60,415 bases of DNA from Caballeronia choica (GCF_001544535.1 NZ_FCON02000042.1:1-60415), one strand, 5' to 3'. Positions 9,227 to 19,093 are shown, counted from the stretch's first letter. Notes: generated from the letters alone by a model not told the origin. A program made the numbers and translations.

Positions 9227-10759
9227 ATGCAAAAGCAGTTCGAGCGCGTGACCCATTTTTTCGTCTCGCCCCGCTGGGTGCTGACGGGCGGCGCGGTGTT
9301 GCTGATTGCGATGTTTTCGATCTGCGCCGTGATTCTCTGGGACGGCCGCCAGGACGCCTTCGGCCGGGCGCAGGACGGCGCGCGCAACACGATGCTCGTG
9401 ATCGAACGCGACATCGCGCGCAACATCCAGATCTACGACCTCTCGCTGCAAGCCGTGGTGGAAGGCATCCACGATCCGCGCGTGACCGCCTTGCCGCCGG
9501 ACATGCGCCGGGGCTATCTGTTCGACCGCGCGGCCAACGCCGAATTTCTCGGCGCCGTGTTCGTGCTCGATTCGAACGGCAACATCGTGCTCGATTCGCG
9601 CAAGGACGATCCGGCCGTCGGCAATTTCGCCGATCGCGATTACTTCATGGCGCATCGCGACCGCCCGGACGTCGGTCTCTACGTCAGCCATCCGTATCGC
9701 TCGCGTACCCGCAATCTCGATCCGAGCATCGCGCTCTCGCGCCGCATCGACAATCCCGACGGCTCGTTTGGCGGCATCGTCGTCATCGCGGTGCAACTGG
9801 AGTACTTCCACCGGCTGATGTCGGGCCTCGCCCTCGGGCCGCACGGCACGATGGCGCTGATCCGCGAAGACGGTTCGCTGCTGATGCGCGCGCCTTACAA
9901 CGAGCAGGTGATCGGCCGCGACCTGCGCGGCACGGGGCCTTACACGAAGATGTCGCAGAGCATGGAAGGGCAGTTCGCCGACATCGCATCGATCGACGGC
10001 GTGAAGCGCTTCTATTCGTTCAAGCACTTGCCGGGCTTGCCGGTGATCGTCGAGGTCGCCACCGCCGAAACCGACATCTATGAGAACTGGCGCACGCGGG
10101 CCTGGCACATCGGCATCGTGATGGCCGCGTTCGGCTTCGCGTTCGCCGTGCTCAACCTGATGTTCGCGTATTCGCTGCGCCAGCGGGCGCGGGCGGAATC
10201 CGCGTTGAAGATGCTCGCGCGTCTCGACAGCCTCACGGGGCTCAACAATCGCCGCACGCTCGACGAAATGCTCGAGCGCGAGTGGCGACGCGCCAACCGC
10301 AGCGGCCAGCCGCTGTCGATCCTCTTCGTCGATATCGACCGCTTCAAGAGCTACAACGACACCTACGGCCACCAGGCCGGCGACGACGTGCTCGCGAACG
10401 TGGCGAACTGCATCGCGGGGCATCTGTCGCGCGCGAGCGATGTGGCTGCGCGCTACGGCGGCGAGGAGTTCGTCGTGGTGCTGCCGCACACCGGCCGCGA
10501 AGGCGCGCTCGGGCTCGCCGAGACGATCCGCCAGGCGATCGCGTCGCTCGGCATCGCGCACGCGGGCAGCGAACTGCATACGGTGACGGTGAGCATCGGC
10601 GTCGCGACGTGGCAGGCGCCGGGGCACGTCCACGACCAGGGCCAGAGTCAGAGCGCGCACGGCGGCACGCTCGCCGCCGTGCTGCGCGCCGCCGACGATG
10701 CGCTCTATCGCGCGAAGCAGACCGGGCGCAACCGGGTATTCGGCGTGCAACTGGCGTAG
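9227..10759 (+). CDS. Cache-domain diguanylate cyclase (GGDEF)
   Basis: This 510-residue inner-membrane enzyme should make c-di-GMP from two GTP. The order is TM1 (about 18-38), a periplasmic Cache-type sensor (about 40-292, with FLGAVFVLDSNGNIVLDS and FADRDYFMAHRD), TM2 (about 294-316) and a GGDEF domain (330-508). The active site is GGEEF at 411-415, an active variant. The product-inhibition I-site RASD (402-405) sits exactly five residues before it, so feedback control should be intact. FVDIDRFKSYNDTYGHQAGD holds the metal and guanine contacts. No PAS or EAL domain is present. The periplasmic ligand is unknown. It is monocistronic by position, ending 120 bases before a convergent gene. Confidence 0.93.
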   Translation: MQKQFERVTHFFVSPRWVLTGGAVLLIAMFSICAVILWDGRQDAFGRAQDGARNTMLVIERDIARNIQIYDLSLQAVVEGIHDPRVTALPPDMRRGYLFDRAANAEFLGAVFVLDSNGNIVLDSRKDDPAVGNFADRDYFMAHRDRPDVGLYVSHPYRSRTRNLDPSIALSRRIDNPDGSFGGIVVIAVQLEYFHRLMSGLALGPHGTMALIREDGSLLMRAPYNEQVIGRDLRGTGPYTKMSQSMEGQFADIASIDGVKRFYSFKHLPGLPVIVEVATAETDIYENWRTRAWHIGIVMAAFGFAFAVLNLMFAYSLRQRARAESALKMLARLDSLTGLNNRRTLDEMLEREWRRANRSGQPLSILFVDIDRFKSYNDTYGHQAGDDVLANVANCIAGHLSRASDVAARYGGEEFVVVLPHTGREGALGLAETIRQAIASLGIAHAGSELHTVTVSIGVATWQAPGHVHDQGQSQSAHGGTLAAVLRAADDALYRAKQTGRNRVFGVQLA

Positions 10760-10879
10760 CGTAAAAGAAAGCGACCGGCAATTCCTACGCGGAAAAATTG
10801 TCCGGTTTTAGGCCGTCTGTTCGATGTCGACGGCGGCGCAGGCCTGAGCGGATCGCCTGGCGCCGCGCCTTACTTGCCC

Positions 10880-11800
10880 TTACTTACCCCAGCGCAACAC
10901 GAGCGGATCGAGCCGGCGCGCGACTTTCAAGAGCCCTTCGCGCACGGCCGGATGCATCGGCGCGAGCGGATGGCGCACGGCGTCCGATTTGATCACACCG
11001 CCTTCCTTCATCAGCGTCTTGCAGGCGGCGAGGCCGCACTGGCGGTTTTCGTAGTTGATGAGCGGCAGCCACTGCTGGTAAAGCTCGGCGGCCTTGTCGG
11101 TGTCGCCGGCGAAATACGCATCGACGATCTTGCGGATGCCGTCGGGATAGCCGCCGCCCGTCATCGCGCCGGTGGCGCCCGCGTCGAAATCGGGGATCAG
11201 CGTGATTGCTTCCTCGCCGTCCCAAGGGCCGACGATCGCGTCGCCGCCCAGTTCGATCAGCTCGCGCAGCTTCGAGGCCGCCTGCGCCGTCTCGATCTTG
11301 AAGTACGACACGTTCGCGACTTCCTTCGCCAGCTTCGCGAGGAACGCCGCCGACAGCGGCGTGCCCGCCACCGGCGCGTCCTGGATCATGATCGGGATGT
11401 CGATCGCGTCCGACACGCGGCTGTAGAACTCGTGGATGCCGCGCTCGCCGACGCGGATCGTCGCGCCGTGGTACGGCGGCATGATCATCACCATCGCGGC
11501 GCCCGCGTCCTGCGCGGTGCGGCTGCGCCCGGCGCAGATGTGCGTGCTGAAGTGCGTCGTCGTGACGATCACCGGCACGCGGTCCGCGACATGATCCAGC
11601 ACTGTCGTCTGCACGGCGGTGCGTTCGTCGTCGGTCAGCACGAACTGCTCCGAGAAGTTCGCCAGGATGCAGATGCCGTTCGAACCGGCGTCGATCATGA
11701 AGTCGATCGCGCGCTTCTGGCCGTCCAGGTCGAGGCGGCCGGCGTCGTCGAAGACGGTCGGCGCGACCGGGAACACGCCGCGAAAGGGTGGCTGGGACAT
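10880..11800 (-). CDS. L-2-keto-3-deoxyarabonate dehydratase (DapA superfamily)
   Basis: This 306-residue protein is a DapA-fold aldolase/dehydratase. The Schiff-base lysine is Lys168 in YFKIET. In place of the usual YNxP motif it has QDAPVAGTPL, as in sugar-acid dehydratases, and DGEEAITL and TGAMTGGGYPDGI are further hallmarks. Its sequence is very close, as I remember it, to the Azospirillum L-2-keto-3-deoxyarabonate dehydratase of the non-phosphorylated arabinose pathway, which yields alpha-ketoglutarate semialdehyde. It is divergent from a LysR regulator across a shared palindromic promoter. Other arabinose-pathway genes are not in the window. A related keto-deoxy-acid substrate is possible. 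Confidence 0.85.
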   Translation of the reverse strand: MSQPPFRGVFPVAPTVFDDAGRLDLDGQKRAIDFMIDAGSNGICILANFSEQFVLTDDERTAVQTTVLDHVADRVPVIVTTTHFSTHICAGRSRTAQDAGAAMVMIMPPYHGATIRVGERGIHEFYSRVSDAIDIPIMIQDAPVAGTPLSAAFLAKLAKEVANVSYFKIETAQAASKLRELIELGGDAIVGPWDGEEAITLIPDFDAGATGAMTGGGYPDGIRKIVDAYFAGDTDKAAELYQQWLPLINYENRQCGLAACKTLMKEGGVIKSDAVRHPLAPMHPAVREGLLKVARRLDPLVLRWGK

Positions 11801-11834
11801 GAGGCTGTCTCCTTCGTTATGTTGGGTTGCGCCG

Positions 11835-11866
11835 ACTATACGGCCGTGAAAGTCGCGCTGTATAGT
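11835..11866. promoter_or_regulatory. Divergent promoter with inverted ACTATAC / GTATAGT arms
   Basis: ACTATAC (11835-11841) and GTATAGT (11860-11866) are perfect inverted arms. Each contains a TATAGT hexamer pointing outwards, so the same symmetric element could supply the -10 of both the dehydratase gene and the LysR gene and serve as an operator. The plus-strand -10 here argues against a LysR start at 11865 and for the ATG at 11943. Confidence 0.4.
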
Positions 11867-11942
11867 GAAACCTTTCCATCGCGTGATCGCTTTTGCGACT
11901 CACCCGGCGCTTCTCGCCCGCCTCTCGCCTGCTTCTTGTCCG

Positions 11943-12896
11943 ATGAAAAACACGCTCGACATCCTCATGTCGCGGTTGCGCATGAAGCAGCTTCAGTTGC
12001 TGATCGCACTCGACGACCACAAGTCGCTGCACAAGGCATCGGGCACGATGTCGATGACGCAATCCGCCGCCAGCAAGGCGCTCGGGGAACTCGAATCGAT
12101 GCTGGAAGCGCCGCTCTTCGAGCGCGCGAAGAGCGGGCTGATCCCCAACCAGTTCGGCCGTTGCGTGATCCGTTACGCGCGCGTGCTCGCCACCGATCTC
12201 ACGTCGCTCTGCCAGGAAGTCGCGGAGATCCGCTCGGGCACGGGCGGCCGGCTCGCGGTCGGCGCGATCATGGGCGCGGTGCCGAAGGTAGTCGCGCCGA
12301 TCGTCAACGAGCTGCATGCGAGCCATCCGGGACTGTCGATCGAGATCGTCGAGGACACGAGCGTGCGCATGCTCACCCTGCTCGACGACGGCCATCTCGA
12401 TCTCGTGATCGGACGCGCGAGTGTGTCCGACCAGCCGTCGAAATATCACTACCAGGCGCTCGACGACGAGCCGCTGTCGGTGGTCGTCGGCTGCGATCAT
12501 CCGCCGATGGCGGCGGGCGCCACGACTTTGGCGGATCTCGCCGGGCATCGCTGGGTAACGTATCCGGGCGCCATGCCGATGAACGCGCTGCTCGCGCGCG
12601 AGATGGATCTCGCCGGCCTGCCGATGCCCGCGAACCCGATCTCGACGGCGTCGACCTTCGTCACGGTCGCGATGCTGCAACAAGGCACTGATCTGGTGTC
12701 GATCCTGCCGACGGATGTGGCGCAGTTATTCGCCACGCACAAGATGCTGCGCATCCTGCCCGTGAAGCTGAAGTCGAAGTCGCAGACGCTCGGCATCGTG
12801 ACGCGCAAGGGCGGCGTGTTGTCGCCTTCGGCGAAGCAGTTCGTGCAGTTGCTGCGCGACCGCAGCCGTGCATCGAAGCCGGCCGCCGGCAATTAA
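11943..12896 (+). CDS. LysR family regulator (GbpR type), divergent from the dehydratase
   Basis: This 317-residue LysR regulator has an N-terminal winged helix (about 8-70, LHKASGTMSMTQSAASKALGELE) and a two-lobed effector domain (about 95-305). The RMKQLQLLIALDDHKSLHKAS start resembles the GbpR group that controls sugar and sugar-acid genes in Agrobacterium and Azospirillum (family recollection). The head-to-head position with the keto-deoxyarabonate dehydratase suggests it controls that gene in response to a sugar acid. I chose ATG 11943 because the conserved domain begins a few residues later and a TATAGT box sits at 11861-11866; an upstream ATG at 11865 would overlap that box. Confidence 0.85.
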   Translation: MKNTLDILMSRLRMKQLQLLIALDDHKSLHKASGTMSMTQSAASKALGELESMLEAPLFERAKSGLIPNQFGRCVIRYARVLATDLTSLCQEVAEIRSGTGGRLAVGAIMGAVPKVVAPIVNELHASHPGLSIEIVEDTSVRMLTLLDDGHLDLVIGRASVSDQPSKYHYQALDDEPLSVVVGCDHPPMAAGATTLADLAGHRWVTYPGAMPMNALLAREMDLAGLPMPANPISTASTFVTVAMLQQGTDLVSILPTDVAQLFATHKMLRILPVKLKSKSQTLGIVTRKGGVLSPSAKQFVQLLRDRSRASKPAAGN

Positions 12897-13089
12897 GGAT
12901 CCTTTTAAGGTGCGGCAGTCAGGTTTAATTAATCCGGACGTGCGTAAGCCTATACTCATCACACTCCCGCGCGCGGCACGGCATCGTGACGAAAAGCCAG
13001 CCATAAGCCAGGCATCGGCAGGAGAAAAGTCACGATCAAGCAACGACCATCACAGGCGCCAGTGGCGCCATAGCGAGCGGGAAGCGGCC

Positions 13090-14343
13090 ATGAGCGAGAC
13101 ATCTGTCGGCGGACTGAAGGGCCTTGTCGCGGCGCTGCGCTCGCAGCAGACGGCACTCACCGAACGGTGGATGAAACTCGTGTTCGGCGACGCTGAAGTC
13201 GAGCATTCCGACCAGCTCACTTACCGCCAGCTAGCCGATCACCTGCCGGGCATCTTCGAAGAAATCTGCATCGTGCTCGAACGAGAGAACCTGCGCGACC
13301 AGGAAGGCTCGATCGAGCGCAACGCCCGGCAACACGGCCAGTGGCGCTGGCAGCAAGGCTACCGGATCGACGAACTCGTGCGCGAGCTCGACCTCTTTCG
13401 CCAGGTGCTGCTCGCGGCGATCGGCGAATACGCGCATGAGCACCCGGATTTCGATCGTGAAACGGAGGAACACGCGCGGCTCATGACCGACGAGATCGTG
13501 AGCTTCGTCACGCTGGCGTCGATCCGCGAGGCGGTCACCGAGCGCGATCGCAAGATCGACGAATACACCGGCATGCTCGAGCGCGCGAATCACGAGCTGA
13601 CGCTGCGCCAGCGGCTCATCAGCGATCTGTACGAGTCGCGCATGCAGGTGGCGCGGCGCGTCGCGCACGATTTGCGCAATTTTCTCAACGTGTTTTCGAC
13701 CGCGCTGCAACTCGTCGGCCGCGCGCCCGCGAAGAAGGACACCGCGCTCGCGCTCGCGACCCGGCAGGTGGCCGACATGGGCCTGCTCGTCGACGAGATG
13801 GTCGAGTATTCGAAAGTGCTCGGCGACGATTCGGCGCTGACCGTCGAGGCATTCGACCTGACCGGCCTCTTCGACGAGTTGATGCAGGCGAGCCGCGCCG
13901 CCACCGAGGCGAAGGGCCTCAAGCTTTCCGGCCACATCGACCCGGCCTTGCGCGTGGTGACGTCGAACCGGCTGAAGGTCAAGCAGGTCGCGTACAACCT
14001 GCTGTCGAACGCGATCAAGTACACCGCATCGGGCGAGGTCGAACTGTCGATGCTGGCGGCGGGCGACGCGCATTGGCGCCTGCGCGTGGCGGATACCGGC
14101 GTCGGCATCGGCGTGGCGGATCATGAGCGCGTGTTCGAAGAGTTCGAGCGCGCCGCCGCCGACGACATTCCCGGCACCGGCCTTGGCCTCGCGATCGTGA
14201 AGGAACTGTCGCGGGCGCTCAAGGGCGAGTTGCGTTTCCAGTCGTACAAGGGCAACGGCAGCGTGTTCGAAGTGACGTTCCCGTTGACGCTCGAGGTGGA
14301 CGGCAGCGCAGAGCCGCCGGAGTCTGCCGCTGGCGCGGGTTGA
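13090..14343 (+). CDS. Cytosolic sensor histidine kinase with RsbRD-type N-terminal domain
   Basis: This 417-residue soluble kinase has an all-helical RsbRD_N-like sensor region (about 12-150), a short coiled coil, a DHp helix pair with the phospho-acceptor His193 (RRVAHDLRNFLN), and an HATPase domain. The N box is NLLSNAIKYT (303-312), G1 is DTGVGIG and G2 is GTGLGLAI. There is no transmembrane segment. ATG 13090 was chosen because the RsbRD-like domain begins just after it and GGGAAG lies upstream; earlier in-frame starts run through non-conserved sequence. No response regulator gene is adjacent, so the partner is unknown. Burkholderia-type genomes carry several such orphan kinases. Confidence 0.85.
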   Translation: MSETSVGGLKGLVAALRSQQTALTERWMKLVFGDAEVEHSDQLTYRQLADHLPGIFEEICIVLERENLRDQEGSIERNARQHGQWRWQQGYRIDELVRELDLFRQVLLAAIGEYAHEHPDFDRETEEHARLMTDEIVSFVTLASIREAVTERDRKIDEYTGMLERANHELTLRQRLISDLYESRMQVARRVAHDLRNFLNVFSTALQLVGRAPAKKDTALALATRQVADMGLLVDEMVEYSKVLGDDSALTVEAFDLTGLFDELMQASRAATEAKGLKLSGHIDPALRVVTSNRLKVKQVAYNLLSNAIKYTASGEVELSMLAAGDAHWRLRVADTGVGIGVADHERVFEEFERAAADDIPGTGLGLAIVKELSRALKGELRFQSYKGNGSVFEVTFPLTLEVDGSAEPPESAAGAG

Positions 14344-14415
14344 CATACGCACGACATCGTTCGTCTCTAACATCGAGAACCTCGTGAAGAATCCAACCAT
14401 CCGAGGAATCGTGCC

Positions 14416-16032
14416 ATGCCGGACCCTGTCGAAAAGCTTTCGCGCCGTATCCTTCTCAAGCGCCTCGCGGGCGGCGCGGGACTCGCGCTCGCGGGTTCGC
14501 ACATCGGCGACGTCCTCGCGCAAAGCGTAGCGCCCGCCGCCGTGACCGCCGACAAGCTGCGCCCGCTTTTGCCGGGCGGCGTGATGAGCGGCGACGTCAC
14601 CGCGTCGAGCGCAATCGTCTGGAGCCGGACGGACCGGCCGTCGCGGATGATCGTCGATTATTCGACCAGCGAAAGTTTCAAGCGCTTCGAGCGGCGCGTG
14701 GGTCCGGCCGCGCTCGACAGCAGCGACTTCACCGCGCGCATCGATTTGACGGACCTTCCCCCGGGCGCGGACGTGTTCTATCGCGTGCGCTTCCAGGATC
14801 TCGTGAACGACAAGGTGTTCAGCGAACCCGTCACGGGACGGCTTCGCACCGCTGCGCTGAGCGCCGACCGGCCGGTCACGTTCGTTTTCTCCGGCGACGA
14901 AGCGGGCCAGGGCTGGGGCATCAACGAGCGCTTCGGCGGCTACCGCATCTACGAGGCGATGCGCCGCGAGTCGCCCGATTTCTTCATCCACTCCGGCGAT
15001 CAGATCTACGCGGACGGCCCATTGCAATCCGAGGTCAGGCTGCCCGACGGCACGCTCTGGACCAACCTCGTCACCGAGCCGAAGTCGCATGTCGCGCAGA
15101 CGCTCGACGATTATCGCGGCGCCTTCGCGTACAACCAGCTCGACGTGAACAAGCGCCGCTTCATGGCGGAAGTGCCGTTCCTCGTGCAATGGGACGATCA
15201 CGAAGTGCGCAACAACTGGTATCCGGGGCAGCAGATCGGCGCGGAGGAAAAGCGCTATCAGACGCGCGCGATCTCGCTGCTGGCGGCGCGCGCGAAACAG
15301 GCGATGTTCGAGTACAACCCGTTCCGCATCAACCCGGTCGATCCGGAGCAGGTGTATCGCGGCTTCCAGTTCGGGCCGCTCCTCGACGTCTTCATGCTCG
15401 ACGAGCGCTCGTATCGCGGACCGAACTCGCCGAACCGGCAGACGCAACTCGATCGCGAATCCGCGTTTCTCGGCGCGCAGCAGTCCGCGTGGCTCAAGCA
15501 GTCGCTAAAGAATTCGAAGGCTGCATGGAAGGTGATCGCGAGCGACATGCCGATCTCGCTCATCGTGCCCGACCTGAATCCGGACGTGCCGAAGGGCACC
15601 TACGAAGCGTGGGCCAATGGCGACAATGGCGCGCCGTCGGGACGCGAACTGGAGTTGATGGACATCCTGCGCTTCATCAAGCGCGAGAATATCGCGAACG
15701 TCGTCTGGGTCACGGCCGATGTCCACTATGCACAGGCGACGCACTACGATCCGTCGCGCGCGAAGTTCACGGAGTTCAAGCCGTTCTGGGAGTTTGTCGG
15801 CGGGCCGATCAATGCGGGCACGTTCGGTCCGAACGAACTCGACATGACGTTCGGCCCGGAGTTGCGCTACGTCAGCGTCCCGAAGGACAATCCGCAGAAC
15901 CAGTCGCCGGCGGCGAAGCAGCAGTACTACGGCCGCGCGAAAATCGATCCGGCGAGCCGGACGATGACGGTATCGCTACACGACCTCGACGGCCGCTCGC
16001 TGTATGAAGTGAAGCTCGACCCCGAAGCGTGA
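14416..16032 (+). CDS. phoD: Tat-exported PhoD-like alkaline phosphatase
   Basis: This 538-residue secreted metallophosphatase starts with a twin-arginine signal (SRRILLKR at 9-16, then hydrophobic LAGGAGLALAG), so it folds in the cytoplasm and is exported by Tat. An N-terminal Ig-like PhoD domain (about 50-140) precedes the metallo-core: FSGDEAGQGWG, FFIHSGDQIYADG, QWDDHEVRNNWYPGQ and WVTADVHYAQATHYD carry the expected Asp, His and Asn metal ligands. Length is typical. Substrates are phosphodiesters or monoesters. ATG 14416 follows GAGGA. It lies 72 bases after the kinase gene on the same strand and may be co-transcribed. No Pho box was recognised. Confidence 0.9.
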   Translation: MPDPVEKLSRRILLKRLAGGAGLALAGSHIGDVLAQSVAPAAVTADKLRPLLPGGVMSGDVTASSAIVWSRTDRPSRMIVDYSTSESFKRFERRVGPAALDSSDFTARIDLTDLPPGADVFYRVRFQDLVNDKVFSEPVTGRLRTAALSADRPVTFVFSGDEAGQGWGINERFGGYRIYEAMRRESPDFFIHSGDQIYADGPLQSEVRLPDGTLWTNLVTEPKSHVAQTLDDYRGAFAYNQLDVNKRRFMAEVPFLVQWDDHEVRNNWYPGQQIGAEEKRYQTRAISLLAARAKQAMFEYNPFRINPVDPEQVYRGFQFGPLLDVFMLDERSYRGPNSPNRQTQLDRESAFLGAQQSAWLKQSLKNSKAAWKVIASDMPISLIVPDLNPDVPKGTYEAWANGDNGAPSGRELELMDILRFIKRENIANVVWVTADVHYAQATHYDPSRAKFTEFKPFWEFVGGPINAGTFGPNELDMTFGPELRYVSVPKDNPQNQSPAAKQQYYGRAKIDPASRTMTVSLHDLDGRSLYEVKLDPEA

Positions 16033-16084
16033 GCGGGTGGGGCGCATCGGCGGCATGTTCCGGCGATGCGCCCCGGCACCGCGC

Positions 16085-16339
16085 TTACTGCCCAAAGAAA
16101 ATGTCGCACTGGGGATAGGCGCTGCAAGTGCCTTGCCGATGTCCGGACGCGGCCATGCTCTTTCCATCTTTCGCGCCGCCATACGACGCGTCATTCGACG
16201 CTTGCGCGGAGGCGTCCGCGGTTTGCTGCTGCATCGCCGGCGGTTGGGCGTCATTCTGTGCCTCTTGGGCATAGGCGGCCGTTCCCATGGTGGCGAACAG
16301 TGCGGCGGCGGTCGCCGCGATCAACATTCTTGCGTTCAT
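16085..16339 (-). CDS. Small secreted protein of unknown function
   Basis: This 84-residue protein has a clear signal peptide (about 1-24, MLIAATAAALFATMGTAAYA-Q). The mature chain of about 60 residues is rich in Gln, Ala and Ser and ends with a cysteine pair (CSAYPQC) that could form a disulfide in the periplasm. The ATG at 16339 has a strong site, AGGAGCTGGAA. It converges on phoD with a 52-base gap. I do not recognise a domain; such short periplasmic proteins are common in Burkholderia. Confidence 0.65.
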   Translation of the reverse strand: MNARMLIAATAAALFATMGTAAYAQEAQNDAQPPAMQQQTADASAQASNDASYGGAKDGKSMAASGHRQGTCSAYPQCDIFFGQ

Positions 16340-16807
16340 TTCCAGCTCCTTCGTGTGTGCACGACTCTCCGATGCATTGCGCCGGGCGGCGTGCTGTGGG
16401 GGTTATTCCGCTTTCCCCGACGGCGAGCCCGACGACACTGGCAGACGTCCCGCTGCCGCATGTCCACGCACATCGAGGGAAAGCGAACGGATGCCGGTTC
16501 CTGCGCCATGCCGGCTTTTTACTTATGCGCTCAAGGCGCGGTGCAGACCGCGCGGAGACGAAGAGGCGCATCCGATGCCGCGCCGGTTTCGTCGACGGAC
16601 TTCATGGGTCCGCACGCACTTTCTGAAGTGCGTTGTGCAAACCATATAGCGCCGGGCGGGCGGTGGACAGTCCCTCATGAGGAGGGCGCTCGATGGGGGG
16701 ATCGTTCGTGAAGTGCTTGAGAGAAGTACGCACTGGAAATGAAAAGGCGCCGCGGACCCAAGGTTCGCGGCGCCTTCACAGCGTGAAGCGCTGAATGGTG
16801 CGGGAGC
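16340..16807. other. Intergenic region upstream of the small secreted gene and downstream of ahpF
   Basis: The 468 bases contain the promoter of the small secreted gene near 16340-16450 and the ahpF terminator at 16744-16776. No convincing gene was seen; open frames here have no ribosome site or recognisable product. Confidence 0.4.
16744..16776 (-). terminator. Rho-independent-type terminator after ahpF
   Basis: AAGGCGCCGCG and CGCGGCGCCTT form a perfect 11-bp stem with an 11-base loop. On the minus strand it is followed by a short T run (TTTTC). It lies about 30 bases past the ahpF stop. Confidence 0.75.
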
Positions 16808-18394
16808 TTAACTTACCGCTTCCTCGACTTGCGCTTCTTCTTCATCGACCGAGTGGCGGATCAGGTGATCGAATGCACCGAGCGACGCCTTCGCGCCTTC
16901 GCCGACCGCGATCACGATCTGCTTGAAGGGCACGGTCGTCACGTCGCCGGCTGCGAACACGCCGGGCACCGACGTCGCGCCCCTCGCATCGACCACGATC
17001 TCGCCGTGACGCGACAGTTCGAGCGTGCCCTTGAGCCATTCGGTGTTCGGCACGAGACCGATCTGCACGAACACGCCTTCGAGATCGATGCGCTTCGTGT
17101 CGCCCGAACGCAGGTCCTTGTACACGAGGCCGTCGACCTTCTTGCCGTCGCCGGTGATCTCCTGTGTCTGCGCCTCCGTGACGATCGTCACGTTCGCGAG
17201 GCTCTTCAGCTTCTTTTGCAACACGGCATCGGCACGCAGTTCAGCGCCGAATTCGATCAGCGTCACCGCGCTCGCGATACCGGCCAGATCGATCGCCGCT
17301 TCGACGCCCGAGTTGCCGCCGCCGATCACCGCGACGCGCTTGCCCTTGAAGAGCGGGCCATCGCAATGCGGGCAATACGCGACGCCATGATTGCGATACT
17401 CGCGCTCGCCCGGCACGTTGATTTCGCGCCAGCGCGCGCCGGTCGCGAGGACGATGGTCTTCGCCTTCAGCACCGCGCCGCTCGCGAGCCGCACTTCGTT
17501 GATGCGTCCCGGGAGCAGCGCTTCGGCGCGCTGTACGTCCATGACGTCGACGTCGTAGCTCTTCACGTGCTGTTCGAGCGCCGTCGCGAACTTCGGTCCC
17601 TCGGTCTCCTGCACCGAGACGAAGTTTTCGATCGCGAGCGTATCGAGCACCTGTCCACCGAAGCGTTCCGCGACCACGCCCGTCGCGATGCCCTTGCGCG
17701 CCGCGTAGATCGCAGCCGCCGCGCCGGCAGGTCCGCCACCGACGATCAGCACGTCGAACACCGGCTTCTTTTCGAGTTCCTTCGCGGCACGCGCGCCTGC
17801 GTTGCTGTCGAGCTTCGCGAGGATTTCCTTCACGCCGGTGCGGCCCTGGCCGAACACTTCGCCGTTCATGTAGACGGTCGGCACCGCCATGATCTGGCGC
17901 GCTTCGACTTCGGCCTGGAAGAGCGCCCCGTCGATCGTGACCTGGCGGATGCGCGGGTTGATGATGCTCATCACGTTCAGCGCCTGCACGACTTCCGGGC
18001 AGTTCTGGCATGAGAGCGAGATATAGGTTTCGAATGCGTAGTCGCCGTCGAGGTTGCGGATCTGTTCGATCACGGCGTCGTCGAGCTTGACCGGGTGGCC
18101 GCCCACTTGCAGCAGCGCCAGCACGAGCGAAGTGAATTCATGGCCCATCGGAATGCCGGCGAAGCGGATGCTCGCCTCCTTGCCCGGTTCGCCGATGGAA
18201 AACGACGGTTTGCGCTCGTCGTCGCTATGCTGTTCGATCACCGCGATGCGGTCCGACAGCGTGGCGATTTCTTCGAGCAGGCTCTGCAATTCGCGCGACT
18301 TGTCGCCGTCGTCGAGTGACGCGACGATTTCGATCGGCCGGCTGACCTTTTGCAGATACGCTTTCAGTTGGTTCTTGAGATTGGCTTCCAGCAT
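16808..18394 (-). CDS. ahpF: Alkyl hydroperoxide reductase subunit F
   Basis: This 528-residue flavoprotein passes electrons from NADH to AhpC. The N-terminal double-thioredoxin domain (about 1-200) has the CxxC motif in [10 protein letters not shown]. The thioredoxin-reductase part follows, with the FAD loop [17 protein letters not shown], the redox-active CPHC in [11 protein letters not shown] and the NADH loop [14 protein letters not shown]. The C-terminal ATG/FAD motif [10 protein letters not shown] is present. Length matches E. coli AhpF. It follows ahpC on the same strand with a 98-base gap holding a strong hairpin, so it is likely the second gene of an ahpCF operon, expressed below ahpC. 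Confidence 0.96.
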   Translation of the reverse strand: MLEANLKNQLKAYLQKVSRPIEIVASLDDGDKSRELQSLLEEIATLSDRIAVIEQHSDDERKPSFSIGEPGKEASIRFAGIPMGHEFTSLVLALLQVGGHPVKLDDAVIEQIRNLDGDYAFETYISLSCQNCPEVVQALNVMSIINPRIRQVTIDGALFQAEVEARQIMAVPTVYMNGEVFGQGRTGVKEILAKLDSNAGARAAKELEKKPVFDVLIVGGGPAGAAAAIYAARKGIATGVVAERFGGQVLDTLAIENFVSVQETEGPKFATALEQHVKSYDVDVMDVQRAEALLPGRINEVRLASGAVLKAKTIVLATGARWREINVPGEREYRNHGVAYCPHCDGPLFKGKRVAVIGGGNSGVEAAIDLAGIASAVTLIEFGAELRADAVLQKKLKSLANVTIVTEAQTQEITGDGKKVDGLVYKDLRSGDTKRIDLEGVFVQIGLVPNTEWLKGTLELSRHGEIVVDARGATSVPGVFAAGDVTTVPFKQIVIAVGEGAKASLGAFDHLIRHSVDEEEAQVEEAVS

Positions 18395-18435
18395 GGCGGG
18401 TTCGAATTCCGTGACGAGGCGTGAGGCTTGCGATG

Positions 18436-18466
18436 CCCGCGCCGGCTCGTCTGGAGCCGGCGCGGG
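18436..18466 (-). terminator. Intercistronic hairpin between ahpC and ahpF
   Basis: CCCGCGCCGGCT and AGCCGGCGCGGG make a perfect 12-bp stem with a 7-base loop. No T run follows on the minus strand, so it is more likely a partial terminator or mRNA-end stabiliser that leaves ahpC transcript in excess over ahpF. Confidence 0.55.
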
Positions 18467-18492
18467 TCGTGTTGTTACTGAGTTGACTGCGC

Positions 18493-19056
18493 TCAGATCT
18501 TGCCGATCAGGTCGAGCGACGGCGTCAGCGTTTCAGCGCCCGGCGTCCACTTCGCGGGGCAGACCTCTCCCGGATGCGACGCAATGTATTGCGCGGCCTG
18601 CACCTTGCGCAGCAGTTCGCCTGCGTCGCGGCCGATGCCGTTGTCGTGGATTTCGCACAGCTTGATCTCGCCTTGCGGGTTGATCACGAACGTGCCGCGA
18701 AGTGCCATGCCTTCGTCTTCGATCAGAACGTCGAAGTTGCGGGAGAGGGTCAGCGTCGGGTCGCCGATCATCGGATAGCCGATCTTGCCGATCGTGTCCG
18801 ACGTGTCGTGCCATGCCTTGTGGGTGAAGTGCGTGTCCGTCGACACGCCGTAGATCTCGACGCCAAGCTTCTTGAATTCCGCGTAACGGTCGGCCAGATC
18901 GCCGAGTTCGGTCGGGCAGACGAACGTGAAGTCGGCCGGATAGAACACGACGACGGACCACTTGCCCTTGAAGTTTTCTTCCGTGACGGGCACGAATTCG
19001 CCCTTGTGATACGCGGTCGCCTTGAACGGTTTGACTTGGCTGTTGATGATCGGCAT
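18493..19056 (-). CDS. ahpC: Alkyl hydroperoxide reductase subunit C (2-Cys peroxiredoxin)
   Basis: This 187-residue typical 2-Cys peroxiredoxin reduces H2O2 and organic peroxides in the cytoplasm. The peroxidatic cysteine is Cys47 in [16 protein letters not shown] and the resolving cysteine is Cys166 in GEVCPAKW. The length and the GGIG-type loop match E. coli AhpC, not the AhpC of the AhpD-linked group. AhpF downstream is its reductase. An AT-rich upstream region carries an OxyR-like site and a CATAAT -10, consistent with peroxide induction. Confidence 0.97.
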   Translation of the reverse strand: MPIINSQVKPFKATAYHKGEFVPVTEENFKGKWSVVVFYPADFTFVCPTELGDLADRYAEFKKLGVEIYGVSTDTHFTHKAWHDTSDTIGKIGYPMIGDPTLTLSRNFDVLIEDEGMALRGTFVINPQGEIKLCEIHDNGIGRDAGELLRKVQAAQYIASHPGEVCPAKWTPGAETLTPSLDLIGKI

Positions 19057-19093
19057 GTCGTGGGTCCTTGTTTGGGTGTTGAAGAAGTGGATG

